Shown: positions 21,156 to 30,381, counted from the first letter of the stretch. The stretch is 64,000 nt of DNA from Colwellia psychrerythraea (GCF_000764225.1 NZ_JQED01000024.1:1-64000); one strand, 5' to 3'. Program-made: numbers and translations. The notes: generated from the letters alone by a model not told the origin.

Positions 21156-24100
21156 TATTTAGCCTCCTTACTAGTCGATGGTTTAGCGGGAGTTTTGCTC
21201 GCCTTTTTAGCGGCTGGTTTGGCTGATTTTTTAACCACAACTTGATACAAATCTTGATAGGTAAACTCTAGCTCAGCTTGGTGATTCTGGTAAAGCGGGC
21301 ATTCAGGCCAAAAATAACTCAGGTAATCATCATCACTTAAACCACGTGTACTCATATCACCAAGCCACAATCCTTCAAAACGCGCTTGCGTCATTTCAAC
21401 GAGTTGGCCGCGTTTTTTAGTAAACACCTGCTCCGCCAATTCACCATTTAACAACAAAACTTGTTGTTGTCCTTTAAAAAACATCTTAATAAGATTAATC
21501 AGTTTTGTTTTTGCATCCTCAATGTTCGCGACACTAAACTCTTCTACTTTCTGAGCCTTGGTATTAAAATATAAACCAATGGTCTCAGTTACCTGCTGTA
21601 GTTTAAGCGTATTGTCGTCGTCACTTTTTGTACTATTGGCAATCGTCTGTTGTTGCCATACTTGTACGACAAGTTGCTGCAAATACATGGTAAATTTGTC
21701 TTTGGCCTTGGCGCTTGAGCTCCGATAATGCACTAATACATTATTTTTTACCGCTAATTGCGTAGTCAAGCTAACGGTTACTTGATCAACAGTAAGCAGT
21801 ATATTGCAGTCTATTAACTCTGGATTATTACAGCCACCTTGGTTAATTGCTTCGCTAAATTGTTGGACATCCTGCTGATAATCATCAAAAAGATCGTTAG
21901 TTGTCGGTAAATCAGGAAATTTACCTGATAACTGCGCGCGGGTTATCACCTGTTCAAATTCAACGTTAGTTAATGGTGACTTCATGGTTCCCGTTAAAGC
22001 CGCATTGAGCAAGTCTTGTCGTAGTAAGTAACTTTGCAAGTGATTAACACTAAAGGGCTCAACATCTTCAAGTAGAGTATTGTGATTTTCAAAATATAAA
22101 TTAAGTTGCTGTTGAGCAAACATTTTTGCAGGGTGCTGATAAAAACGTATTAATTGCTGGCAAGATAAACCCACTTGATGCGTTTGCTCTGTTGTATAAG
22201 AAGCGCATTCGATGGTTAGCATAGAATCTTCTGGTCCGCTAAGGTCATGATCACTGTTGGAATTTTGTCCTAGCGCTAACCAGTTGGCATCAAAGCTAGG
22301 CCAAGCCCCTTGATAATTTTTAGCACTAAAAGCTTGCATGGCTAATTGATAGATAGCGGATTTATGACTTTCGCTCTTACCATCATTGGTACCAGCACCG
22401 TCCTGATCTTGCGAAAACTGCCATCCGTAACCTTGGGCTAGATATTCCATCAGTTCTTTTACCACTAATGACGGCTGTTTTTCATTATTATTTTTGATGT
22501 TTCGACCTTGATAACTCAAGTATAACGAGTTTCTCGCTGAAATAATTGCCTCGAGAAACAAGTACCTATCGTCACCACGGCGTGATCTATCGCCTAATTG
22601 TGCTTTTGATAACGCCATAAGATCAAAGCCCAAGGCTTGGCGTTGTCTAGGAAACTCACCGTCATTTAACCCTAGAACTGCAATGACTTTAAATGGAATA
22701 CTTCGCATAGGTAACATAGAGCAAAAGGTTACCTGGCCTACCATAAACTGCTTACTGGCATCGCCTTGGCTAAAATGTTGTGTTAAATAATCTACCACTA
22801 TTAGCAATGAGATATCGTCTTCGAACTTTGCATGGTGACAATGCTCAATGAGCCCTGCAATGGCTTTTTCAATCACCATTAAGCTATTTTCATAGCTGAC
22901 ATTGTCAGCATCGACTCGGCTAAATAAATGGCTTAATTGCTCAAGTAAGAAGCTTTGCCATTGAATTGCCGTGCGAGAGCGTTGTAGGTTTTCACTAAAG
23001 TAATGTAGTTGCTCAATAAATAGCATTAACTGGCCGAGTAGAACGCTATCACTGCCCTCAACATTGCTCAACAATAATTGCTCTTGGTAAATTTGCTCGC
23101 TATCAGCATAAGCAAAACCCCGTAATAAACGGGATAAGCCCTGTTGCCAGGTAAAAGAAGCGTTCGCTTGTAAACCTAACAATGATTGTTTGTGATTCAG
23201 ATCTAAGCCCCAATGCACCGTCGCTTGCTCTAACCAAGCTGAAATTTTAGTCAGGTCTTCGCCGTTAATAGAGTACTTACTGGCCATGGCAGGTAAACGT
23301 AAAAAGGCTAATAATTGTGAAACACCAAACCGGCTATCGGGTAATGACAGTAGCTCAGTAAAAGCAGCCACTAGCGGGTCACTATCTTTGGCACTACGAT
23401 CGGCAATTGAACAAGGCAGTGGCGGAACTTCACCTGCAATATCTTGCCAACCGCGAGTAAAGACTGCATTTACATACGGGGCATATTGTTCTATTTGTGG
23501 ACACATAACCAAGATGTCTTTAGGGGTTAAACTCTTGTCTCGATTAAACTGATGTAATAAATAATCGTGAAGTGCCTGTACTTCTCGCAAAGCACTATGA
23601 CAACTCGTGATAACAATCGAATCGTCATACTGCACTGCTTTAGGGTCGACAACCCCACCAACAACAGGCGATCTGGCATCAACTAGAGATAAAATATCAT
23701 TTTGAAGATGGTGCAAAATGCTGGTTACATCGCTTTCATCATTGGTAGGCTGAGCAGATTTAGCCTGCTCAAATAACTCAACATCAATGGTACTATACTC
23801 TTGTAACATTGAGATAAACTCACGCCCTTGTTGGCCCAAATTCGCTAATAATGGATTGCCGACATAACTTAATGGCTCAGCTGCATCATCTGACCATTGT
23901 GATAACTTATTTAAAGCGTATTTTTCTTTAACTTCTTGTTTATCGGTAAGTACATCTCCCCAATAAGAGAAACACGGATTAAGATGGAAGAAATGTACTT
24001 CAACATGCTCACTTAAGGCGTTAATAAAATCTAACCACATTGGCGCCATGGTATTAAGACCAAAAAAACTAATGCGTGGTGGTATAAGGTCTTTTTTCTC

Positions 24101-24745
24101 TTCAATATTAGCAATAGCATCTTGCATTAATTCAACAGGGTTATAAGATAATTGCTCAATTAATAATTGCCATAACTTACCTTGCCACTTGTGTTCGCTG
24201 GCTGATACGTTTTCTAAGCCGTTAAGTTCAAAATTTCCTTTTTCCCAACTATCTAACCACTGTGGTCTGAAAATCAAATATTGCTCATATAAATCGGCCA
24301 ATTGTGTAGCTAATTGGTAACGTTTTAGTTGTGCATGCTTGCCCTCATTAACAGTATTATTTTCCTTTTCGTCTATCGTAGTTTCGCCACGCCAATAGTG
24401 GGTAGCTTGACGAAAATCATCATCTTCAATAACAGAATCTAGTGCTAAAAGTGCGTGTATTCGCCAGCAAAGAACTTCTCGGGAGTATGGTGATTGGTCA
24501 GGTACCTTTTCATCGCTAGCAAGCGTTCTTATTAGCTTCCAAAGAAATTGCGCAGGTAACGCGTAACGCATATTCATGCTAATTCCACGTTCTTGTGCAA
24601 TAGCTAAATTAAGCCAGTGCTGCATACCTGCATTTTGTACCACAATGACTTCTTGGTTGAAGACACCTAACGGGGAAAGTTGGGAAATTTTGTTGAGTAG
24701 AAGCAACAAATTTTCCATTTTATTGGCAGGATAAAGGTGGATCAA
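21155..24745 (-). CDS. recC: exodeoxyribonuclease V gamma subunit RecC
   Basis: Chi-recognition and scaffold subunit of RecBCD, 1,196 aa, a defunct helicase/nuclease fold. Recognisable RecC segments are MIHLYPANKMENLLLLLNKI, VVQNAGMQHWLNL, ISFFGLNTMAPMWL, DILVMCPQIEQYAPYVNAVF and RSIPFKVIAVLGLNDGEFPR. The last ~20 residues are a lysine/alanine/proline-rich tail (KPAAKKASKTPAKPSTSKEA) of a kind not seen in E. coli RecC. It is the first gene of the recC-recB-recD operon. Confidence 0.95.
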   Translation of the reverse strand: MIHLYPANKMENLLLLLNKISQLSPLGVFNQEVIVVQNAGMQHWLNLAIAQERGISMNMRYALPAQFLWKLIRTLASDEKVPDQSPYSREVLCWRIHALLALDSVIEDDDFRQATHYWRGETTIDEKENNTVNEGKHAQLKRYQLATQLADLYEQYLIFRPQWLDSWEKGNFELNGLENVSASEHKWQGKLWQLLIEQLSYNPVELMQDAIANIEEKKDLIPPRISFFGLNTMAPMWLDFINALSEHVEVHFFHLNPCFSYWGDVLTDKQEVKEKYALNKLSQWSDDAAEPLSYVGNPLLANLGQQGREFISMLQEYSTIDVELFEQAKSAQPTNDESDVTSILHHLQNDILSLVDARSPVVGGVVDPKAVQYDDSIVITSCHSALREVQALHDYLLHQFNRDKSLTPKDILVMCPQIEQYAPYVNAVFTRGWQDIAGEVPPLPCSIADRSAKDSDPLVAAFTELLSLPDSRFGVSQLLAFLRLPAMASKYSINGEDLTKISAWLEQATVHWGLDLNHKQSLLGLQANASFTWQQGLSRLLRGFAYADSEQIYQEQLLLSNVEGSDSVLLGQLMLFIEQLHYFSENLQRSRTAIQWQSFLLEQLSHLFSRVDADNVSYENSLMVIEKAIAGLIEHCHHAKFEDDISLLIVVDYLTQHFSQGDASKQFMVGQVTFCSMLPMRSIPFKVIAVLGLNDGEFPRQRQALGFDLMALSKAQLGDRSRRGDDRYLFLEAIISARNSLYLSYQGRNIKNNNEKQPSLVVKELMEYLAQGYGWQFSQDQDGAGTNDGKSESHKSAIYQLAMQAFSAKNYQGAWPSFDANWLALGQNSNSDHDLSGPEDSMLTIECASYTTEQTHQVGLSCQQLIRFYQHPAKMFAQQQLNLYFENHNTLLEDVEPFSVNHLQSYLLRQDLLNAALTGTMKSPLTNVEFEQVITRAQLSGKFPDLPTTNDLFDDYQQDVQQFSEAINQGGCNNPELIDCNILLTVDQVTVSLTTQLAVKNNVLVHYRSSSAKAKDKFTMYLQQLVVQVWQQQTIANSTKSDDDNTLKLQQVTETIGLYFNTKAQKVEEFSVANIEDAKTKLINLIKMFFKGQQQVLLLNGELAEQVFTKKRGQLVEMTQARFEGLWLGDMSTRGLSDDDYLSYFWPECPLYQNHQAELEFTYQDLYQVVVKKSAKPAAKKASKTPAKPSTSKEAK

Positions 24746-24827
24746 GATAATACCTTAACGGTTGGGTAAAGGAGAACATTCCCTAAAACAGGGCGAATAA
24801 AATACATTATAAATTGAGAATTAAAAC

Positions 24828-24983
24828 TAGGGTCTATTGATCTTTCGCGGTTAATTTTATTCACCTTTTTTAAAGATAGTAAAGGGTTTTAATCGCGGCG
24901 AGTAGTGTGTAGCCTAATCACGCTAAGCAAATACTATCCAACAAACCGCTGCAAAAAAAATCTCGAACGTTCAACAGACCCTA
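24828..24983. mobile_element. MITE-like element (152 bp, TA-flanked)
   Basis: Imperfect terminal inverted repeats GGGTCTATTGATCTTTCG (24830-24847) and, read inward from the right end, GGGTCTGTTGAACGTTCG (24981-24964) match at 15 of 18 positions. A TA dinucleotide borders each side (24828-24829 and 24982-24983), as expected for a target duplication. The 152-bp interior has no coding capacity. Size, TIRs and TA flanks fit a miniature inverted-repeat element mobilised by a transposase of an IS5-like or other TA-targeting family. The family assignment is inference. Confidence 0.75.
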
Positions 24984-25187
24984 AGATAAATTTAACCATA
25001 AGGTTATAAAGAATACGAGTTAAATTAATCATATATCAACGAAAATACTTATTATATTTTTGTCAGATTTTACACTTTTTAACAAAGACCTACATTGTTT
25101 CGACAGTTTGTCGACATTACTCATACTGAAGAAAAAGCAGACTTTATATAACTTTATATTCATTGAATCAGTTCCTGGAATATCATT

Positions 25188-26948
25188 ATGAATTTATATC
25201 AAGCAAGTTTTTTAAATGCTGTACGTCAATTTCCTAATAACATCGCATTGCATACGAATGACATCAGAAGTGATACCACACAAGTAAAAATATTTACTTA
25301 TCAAAAGTTATTTGAATTAAGTCAACAATGGGGGAATTACATTGCTCACTTTAATCAAGAGCAAAGCCCTGTTGCCGTGTATGGAGGTCGACAATGGCAA
25401 ATGTACGCAGGAATATTAGCTATTTTAAGTACAAATAACGCTTATGTACCCTTAAATAATAAACAGCCCGCCAACCGAAATAGCAAAGTGTTGGCACAAA
25501 TAAATAGCCGAGTACTGCTGGTTGCTGAAAGTGAAGATCCGACAGAGTTATTACAATTAACTCAACAATCTTTAATTGTCATTTATTTGGGCGCTAACCA
25601 ACCCAACTGGTTAGCCAATAATTGGCATCATCAATGCTTTGATATTGAAGAACTTGCTTTAGTTGTTTCTGCTGTGGGCGCTTTTTCTTCGGCGCCCATG
25701 CCACTAGCAATTAGTAGCAATATTAGTTGCTCATTAGCAGCTCAATTACACGCAGCAGAAGTTAAATTAAATACTGTAAATAAAAACGCATACATTTTAT
25801 TTACCTCTGGTAGCACTGGTACACCTAAAGGTATTGCCGTCAGTCATAAAAATATTGTTAACCACCTACAAAGACTCGACCCATTATTACAATTAAATGC
25901 GACCGATAAAGTAAGTCAATTTTTTGAATTATCTTTTGATCTTTCAGTACACGACATGTTTAGTTGTTGGAGCAAAGGTGCGGCACTTTACGTGATACCC
26001 ACCGAACAACTCATGTGTCCGCTAGCATTTATAAAACAACATAAATTAACCGTATTTTCAGCTGTTGCCTCCGTTCTCTCTTTTATGGATAGACTGAGTT
26101 TACTCAAACCAAAGCAACTGCCCGATTTAAGAATAAGCTGTTTCGGTGGTGAAAAGTTATTAACCAAGCAAGCACAGAAATGGCAGCAATGTGCCGATAA
26201 TAGCCGGGTGATAAATATTTACGGACCGACTGAGTGCACTATTACGGCGACCTATTATGAATTGGGTAAGAATAAATCTATCACTTCAGCTTCAGTACCG
26301 ATTGGGAAAGCTTTACCTGGCTTATCCACATTATTAGTCATTGATAACCAAAAAATCACCTCACCCAATACGTTGGCCGAACTATATCTAGCTGGTGATC
26401 AGCTTGTTGAAGGCTACTTTCAAGATACAAAGAAAACCCAACAAGCCTTTATCACTTTAACTAACGATACAACAGAAACGCACATACGTTACTACCGAAC
26501 GGGAGATATTGTCTATTACAACGAACAGCAAGACATCGTTTTTCATGGCCGTAATGACCATCAATTTAAAATATCTGGACACAGGGTTGAAGCAGCAGAA
26601 ATCGAAGACATTATTGTGAGTTTTTCAAACGATGTAACTTGGTGTGTAGTGTCAGCACAAGCAGAAGTAGCGGATAACACAACTATTATAGCTTTTATAG
26701 AAACAGCTAAAGTCGTAAACCCTACCCTCCATTCTGAGGATATAAATCAGCCCTTAATAACGGCGTTAAGACAACATTGCTTACAGTATTTACCCGCTTA
26801 TATGATGCCTGATGAATTTATTCTTGCCGCCGCTTTGCCACGAAATGTCAGCGGAAAAGTAGATATCAAAACACTGCTTAATGATAGAAAAAATAAGCTA
26901 TCGGTCAGCAATAATAAACATTCTCCTCTAGAGGTTACACCATGTTAA
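25188..26948 (+). CDS. AlmE/DltA-like amino-acid adenylation enzyme
   Basis: A stand-alone ANL-superfamily adenylation protein (586 aa) that should activate an amino acid with ATP and load it on the next gene's carrier protein. Core motifs: P-loop FTSGSTGTPKG at ~205-215, A4 FDLSVHD at 250-256, YGPTE at 345-349, YRTGD and C-terminal PRNVSGKVD with the catalytic Lys at ~561. D251 aligns with GrsA Asp235, which holds the alpha-amino group, so an alpha-amino acid is likely. Its ATG follows a weak GGAAT box. It overlaps the carrier gene by 7 bp. Stand-alone A-domain, carrier and LpxL-type transferase match V. cholerae AlmEFG; DltA of Gram-positive teichoic acid D-alanylation is the next closest type. 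Which amino acid is used is unknown. Confidence 0.85.
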   Translation: MNLYQASFLNAVRQFPNNIALHTNDIRSDTTQVKIFTYQKLFELSQQWGNYIAHFNQEQSPVAVYGGRQWQMYAGILAILSTNNAYVPLNNKQPANRNSKVLAQINSRVLLVAESEDPTELLQLTQQSLIVIYLGANQPNWLANNWHHQCFDIEELALVVSAVGAFSSAPMPLAISSNISCSLAAQLHAAEVKLNTVNKNAYILFTSGSTGTPKGIAVSHKNIVNHLQRLDPLLQLNATDKVSQFFELSFDLSVHDMFSCWSKGAALYVIPTEQLMCPLAFIKQHKLTVFSAVASVLSFMDRLSLLKPKQLPDLRISCFGGEKLLTKQAQKWQQCADNSRVINIYGPTECTITATYYELGKNKSITSASVPIGKALPGLSTLLVIDNQKITSPNTLAELYLAGDQLVEGYFQDTKKTQQAFITLTNDTTETHIRYYRTGDIVYYNEQQDIVFHGRNDHQFKISGHRVEAAEIEDIIVSFSNDVTWCVVSAQAEVADNTTIIAFIETAKVVNPTLHSEDINQPLITALRQHCLQYLPAYMMPDEFILAAALPRNVSGKVDIKTLLNDRKNKLSVSNNKHSPLEVTPC

Positions 26949-27172
26949 TCCAGCAAAGCATTATTCATTTTATTGAAGGCAAAACTCATTGCCCATTAAC
27001 AGATTTATCGGACCATTTACTTGGTACCATCAAATCATTTGATTTCATGATGTTAATTCTTGAACTCGAACAAAAATTTAATTTGAAATTACCCTTTGAA
27101 CAGGCGTTATCAGGCAATTTAAAACAAATAGATCAGTTTATTAGTTGGGTTGAACATCATTATGACAGTTAA
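26942..27172 (+). CDS. AlmF-like acyl/aminoacyl carrier protein
   Basis: A 76-residue four-helix carrier protein. The probable phosphopantetheine-bearing Ser is S32 (TIKSFDFMMLILELEQKFNL). The usual DSL is replaced by KSF, which should be tested, although the following FxxMxLxLELE helix II is typical of carriers. It starts inside the last codons of the adenylation gene and ends inside the transferase gene (11-bp overlap), so stoichiometric translation is likely. By position it is the AlmF or DltC equivalent, accepting an aminoacyl thioester. Confidence 0.82.
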   Translation: MLIQQSIIHFIEGKTHCPLTDLSDHLLGTIKSFDFMMLILELEQKFNLKLPFEQALSGNLKQIDQFISWVEHHYDS

Positions 27173-28097
27173 CAAGTTTGATAAGCCTGCTGAAACAGCT
27201 AGAGAACGCATATCGTTCAACCAAAGGTCGCTCGGTAAACTACTAAATTTGCTGATTGCGGGCTTAACTAAGCTAAACAGAATTAGTCGACAAAAACTGG
27301 TAAAAAATATTGGCAAGACGATTTTATATTTTGCAAAAAAAACAAAAACAAGAGCAATAAAGAATATAAGTAATGCAATGCCAGAGCTAAGTATAAAAGA
27401 AGCGACCGATTTAGCATTTGATGCATATGGCAACTGTGCTTACGGTGTTGCAGAATCTTTTTGGCTTACAGAAATTGACCCTGATATTTTCTGTGATGAA
27501 GATACCTTACAGATTTTACAATCGGGTCAAGGTGCTTGTATCGCAACTATGCACTTAGGTTGTTATGAAGCAGTACCATTAGCAGTAGCAAAGTTTGCGA
27601 ATAAGTCTGTCACGCTCACCAATATTCCACAATTTTTAGCCGAACCAATGGATTTTTATTCTGCAGTTAACATAACTGCTATCAATAAAAACGCGAGCAA
27701 CGCCTTTAGTGAGCTATTAAAAGAAGCTGGCAGTAATGCGTATATCTCTTTGCATTGTGATCTTTATGCAAACCAAACCAAGGTGACCTTTTTCAATCAG
27801 GAGACAAAAGCGCCTGCAGGTATCGCGCTATTGGCAAAAATGAGTAAAAAGCCGTTGTTATTAGCTTACGCAATTTATCAAGGAGATGGACAAGTGCAAG
27901 TATTTTTTGAAACTCTCTATGTACAGTCAAACCCAACAGAAAATGAAACTTCAAAACATTGCCAAAAACAATCAATAGCACAAGTTACTGAGCCAAGTGT
28001 TGAACAAATAATGTCAAAGATTTACCTAAGGTTTGAGCAAATAATCAGGCAATACCCTAATCAATGGTATTGGTCATATAAACGTTGGAAAAATTAG
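27162..28097 (+). CDS. AlmG-like transferase of the LpxL/LABLAT acyltransferase superfamily
   Basis: A 311-aa lysophospholipid/lipid A acyltransferase-like protein. It keeps an HX4E motif at H131-E136 (MHLGCYEAVP), the catalytic pattern of late lipid A acyltransferases, and a C-terminal segment of the family type (YPNQWYWSYKRWKN) much like LpxL/LpxM 'QYLWxHRRFK'. The N-terminal part has only weak hydrophobicity, so membrane attachment may be peripheral. ATG 27162 is used; upstream in-frame Ile codons from 27150 lie in the carrier gene. Next to an adenylation enzyme and carrier, the likely reaction is transfer of the carrier-bound aminoacyl group to lipid A or another envelope lipid. An ordinary fatty acyltransferase cannot be excluded. 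Confidence 0.8.
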   Translation: MTVNKFDKPAETARERISFNQRSLGKLLNLLIAGLTKLNRISRQKLVKNIGKTILYFAKKTKTRAIKNISNAMPELSIKEATDLAFDAYGNCAYGVAESFWLTEIDPDIFCDEDTLQILQSGQGACIATMHLGCYEAVPLAVAKFANKSVTLTNIPQFLAEPMDFYSAVNITAINKNASNAFSELLKEAGSNAYISLHCDLYANQTKVTFFNQETKAPAGIALLAKMSKKPLLLAYAIYQGDGQVQVFFETLYVQSNPTENETSKHCQKQSIAQVTEPSVEQIMSKIYLRFEQIIRQYPNQWYWSYKRWKN

Positions 28098-28102
28098 CAC
28101 TC

Positions 28103-29857
28103 ATGGCGCAAAAGACAAAAACAAAAGAAAAAGCAGAGGGTAACACTACCCTTTACTCACGGCTCTTCTCCTATTATCAGGTGTACACCAATTTCATCTT
28201 CATTGCTTTGATAGGACTTTGCCTGTTCAGCTTAGTAGATGCAGGCATGATTTACTTTGTTAAACCGCTGATCGATCAAGGCTTAGGCAAGGCAGATAGT
28301 CATACCCTTCAGTTAGGCGCTTTATTAGTGGTAGGTATTTTTTTTCTACGCGGTTTAGCAAGTTTTACCTCAAGCTACGCAATAGCCTATATCAGTAGTA
28401 AAGTAACTTATCAGATACGCCAACAAGCTTTTGAAAAGTTGTTATTTTTGCCGAGAGCGTATTTTGACCAAAATAATCGCGGCAGCCTTATTTCAAAAAT
28501 AATTTATGATACTGAACAACTATCACAAGCCTTTGCAAGTGCAGTGGTCGTTGCCATTAGAGAGACTGTTATTATTCTCGTATTATTTTCGATGATGGTT
28601 TACAACAGTTGGCAGCTAACTACCATTTTCTTAATCGTAGTACCTGTTATTGCCTTGATTATAAATAAAGTTTCAAAACGATTTAAACACATTAGCCGCA
28701 AATTACAAAGCAGCATGGGCCTAGTGAGTAACAAAACAGAGCAAGCTATTTTAAATCAACAAGAAATAGTTTTGCTCAATACAAGCGTACAAATAAGCGA
28801 ACAATTTGAGACTATAAACAACCATAATCGCCAACAAAACATGAAACTACAAGCAACAACTGCTATTAGTAACCCTATTATTCAGCTTATTGCCTCTTTC
28901 GCTATCTCTGCTGTTTTGTTGCTGGCAAGTATCGATCAAGTTCTTAATCAACTTACCCCTGGTAGTTTTACCCTGATATTAATTGCTATGGGTTCATTGC
29001 TCAAACCACTAAAGCAACTCAGTAATATTAACCAACAATTACAAAGAGGCTTAATTGCAGCAAACAGCCTATTTAGTTTTTTAGATGAGCAAGAGGAGTA
29101 TGATAATGGCAGCAAAACTTTATCCGTTCAGTGTGCCAGCATAGAATTTAATAATTTGAGCTTCACTTATGATGGAACAACACAACCTGCCCTCTCTAAC
29201 TTTTCATTGGATATAAAAGGCGGAACGAGTATTGCCTTTGTTGGAGGATCTGGCAGTGGAAAAAGTACTTTGGCTCGTTTATTACTGCGCTTATACCAAT
29301 CGCCGAAACAAAGTATTTTTATTAATGATATTGCCATTGAAGACTATAGTTTAAGCTCGCTAAGAGCCCAATTTGCCTTCGTTTCACAAGACATAGTTCT
29401 CATTGATGATACGTTAGCAAATAACATTAGTTTTGGTTGTAATCGCACCGTAACAGATACAGAGATAGAATGTGCAGCACAAAATGCAAATGTGATGGCC
29501 TTCGTTAAAGATTTACCGTTGGGTCTGCAAACACGAGTTGGCGAAAATGGTCGCAATTTATCGGGAGGTCAAAGACAACGTATAGCTATTGCTCGCGCTA
29601 TTTTACGCGATGCGAGCATTATCGTACTAGACGAAGCTACTTCAGCTTTAGATAACCACAGTGAAAAACATATTCAACAAGCGCTAACTCAGTTAACTAA
29701 AAACAAAACCGTGCTGATTATTGCTCATAAATTATCAAGCATTCAACATGTTGATGAAATTGTCGTCATCAATAAAGGCCGATTAATTGAGCAAGGGTGT
29801 CATAAAACCTTACTTGCTAAAGCCGGTTATTATCAAGCACTATATAAGGATCAGTAA
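28103..29857 (+). CDS. MsbA-type lipid ABC exporter (fused membrane and ATPase domains)
   Basis: A half-transporter of 584 aa forming a homodimer in the inner membrane. An N-terminal six-helix exporter domain is followed by an ATPase domain with Walker A FVGGSGSGKSTLARLLLRLY at ~380, Q-loop FVSQDIVLID, signature LSGGQRQRIAIARAILRD, Walker B IIVLDEATSALD and the switch His (IIAHKLSSI). The order of motifs and 'DQNNRGSLISKIIYDTEQLS' coupling region are MsbA-like. ATG 28103, five bases after the transferase stop, is preferred to the TTG at 28085. Ending the alm-like operon, it probably flips the modified lipid. Whether it is the cell's only MsbA cannot be told here. Confidence 0.87.
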   Translation: MAQKTKTKEKAEGNTTLYSRLFSYYQVYTNFIFIALIGLCLFSLVDAGMIYFVKPLIDQGLGKADSHTLQLGALLVVGIFFLRGLASFTSSYAIAYISSKVTYQIRQQAFEKLLFLPRAYFDQNNRGSLISKIIYDTEQLSQAFASAVVVAIRETVIILVLFSMMVYNSWQLTTIFLIVVPVIALIINKVSKRFKHISRKLQSSMGLVSNKTEQAILNQQEIVLLNTSVQISEQFETINNHNRQQNMKLQATTAISNPIIQLIASFAISAVLLLASIDQVLNQLTPGSFTLILIAMGSLLKPLKQLSNINQQLQRGLIAANSLFSFLDEQEEYDNGSKTLSVQCASIEFNNLSFTYDGTTQPALSNFSLDIKGGTSIAFVGGSGSGKSTLARLLLRLYQSPKQSIFINDIAIEDYSLSSLRAQFAFVSQDIVLIDDTLANNISFGCNRTVTDTEIECAAQNANVMAFVKDLPLGLQTRVGENGRNLSGGQRQRIAIARAILRDASIIVLDEATSALDNHSEKHIQQALTQLTKNKTVLIIAHKLSSIQHVDEIVVINKGRLIEQGCHKTLLAKAGYYQALYKDQ

Positions 29858-30021
29858 AACGCTATTTTACCCTCTTTATTCAGTCGCAGAGCCGCACAAG
29901 TGCAGAGAAAACAAGTCAGAGTTAGCCGCTTATCAAGCAAAGTTGGCTATTGAGACTGATAGCGATAGCACCTTGGTATATGCTAATCAGCACATAAGAA
30001 CAATGATTTATCAAATTGGTG

Positions 30022-30381
30022 CTATTCAATAAAATCTAAATGTTGCTGAAAAAAACTACCTAATAATGGTACTTTATATTCTTGTGCTTGGACAGCAGCA
30101 TAAATCCCTGCTCCCCAGGCTAAAAAGACCCCTATATTGAGTAACCAGCCCACTAATGGGATCAAGGATAAAATTGCCCCCGTTATGATGAGACCTAACG
30201 ATTGGCGTAAATGAAAACTTGCCAATGATGATTGATGTTTATCATAAATAACCAACGCAACTACCCAGCCAATAAGTGTAAAATAGCTAATTACAGCCAC
30301 TAAAACAGCCATTCTGGAACGTTCAGCTAGAGTCAATTTCCTTTCAAATCTATTATCGTAATCACTTGGGATATTTGGCAT
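30022..30381 (-). CDS. DUF4870-like small membrane protein
   Basis: A 119-aa inner-membrane protein with an Arg/Asp-rich N-terminus, a helix at ~24-47, and a hairpin of two helices at ~62-95 (LGLIITGAILSLIPLVGWLL, NIGVFLAWGAGIYAA). The HLRQSLGL motif between helices is the hallmark I associate with DUF4870/TIC20-like proteins. Function unknown. It is convergent with the alm-like operon and followed by 249 bp without genes before the transglutaminase gene. Confidence 0.75.
   Translation of the reverse strand: MPNIPSDYDNRFERKLTLAERSRMAVLVAVISYFTLIGWVVALVIYDKHQSSLASFHLRQSLGLIITGAILSLIPLVGWLLNIGVFLAWGAGIYAAVQAQEYKVPLLGSFFQQHLDFIE

Noticed and set aside
25188..29857. Interpretation as a peptide or siderophore synthesis cluster
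   Set aside because: There is a single adenylation protein with no condensation or thioesterase domain, and the transferase is of the lipid A acyltransferase type; AlmEFG fits better.
29787..30032. 81-codon plus-strand ORF overlapping the ABC exporter end
   Set aside because: Most lies in another frame of the exporter; the rest has no family resemblance or start signal.
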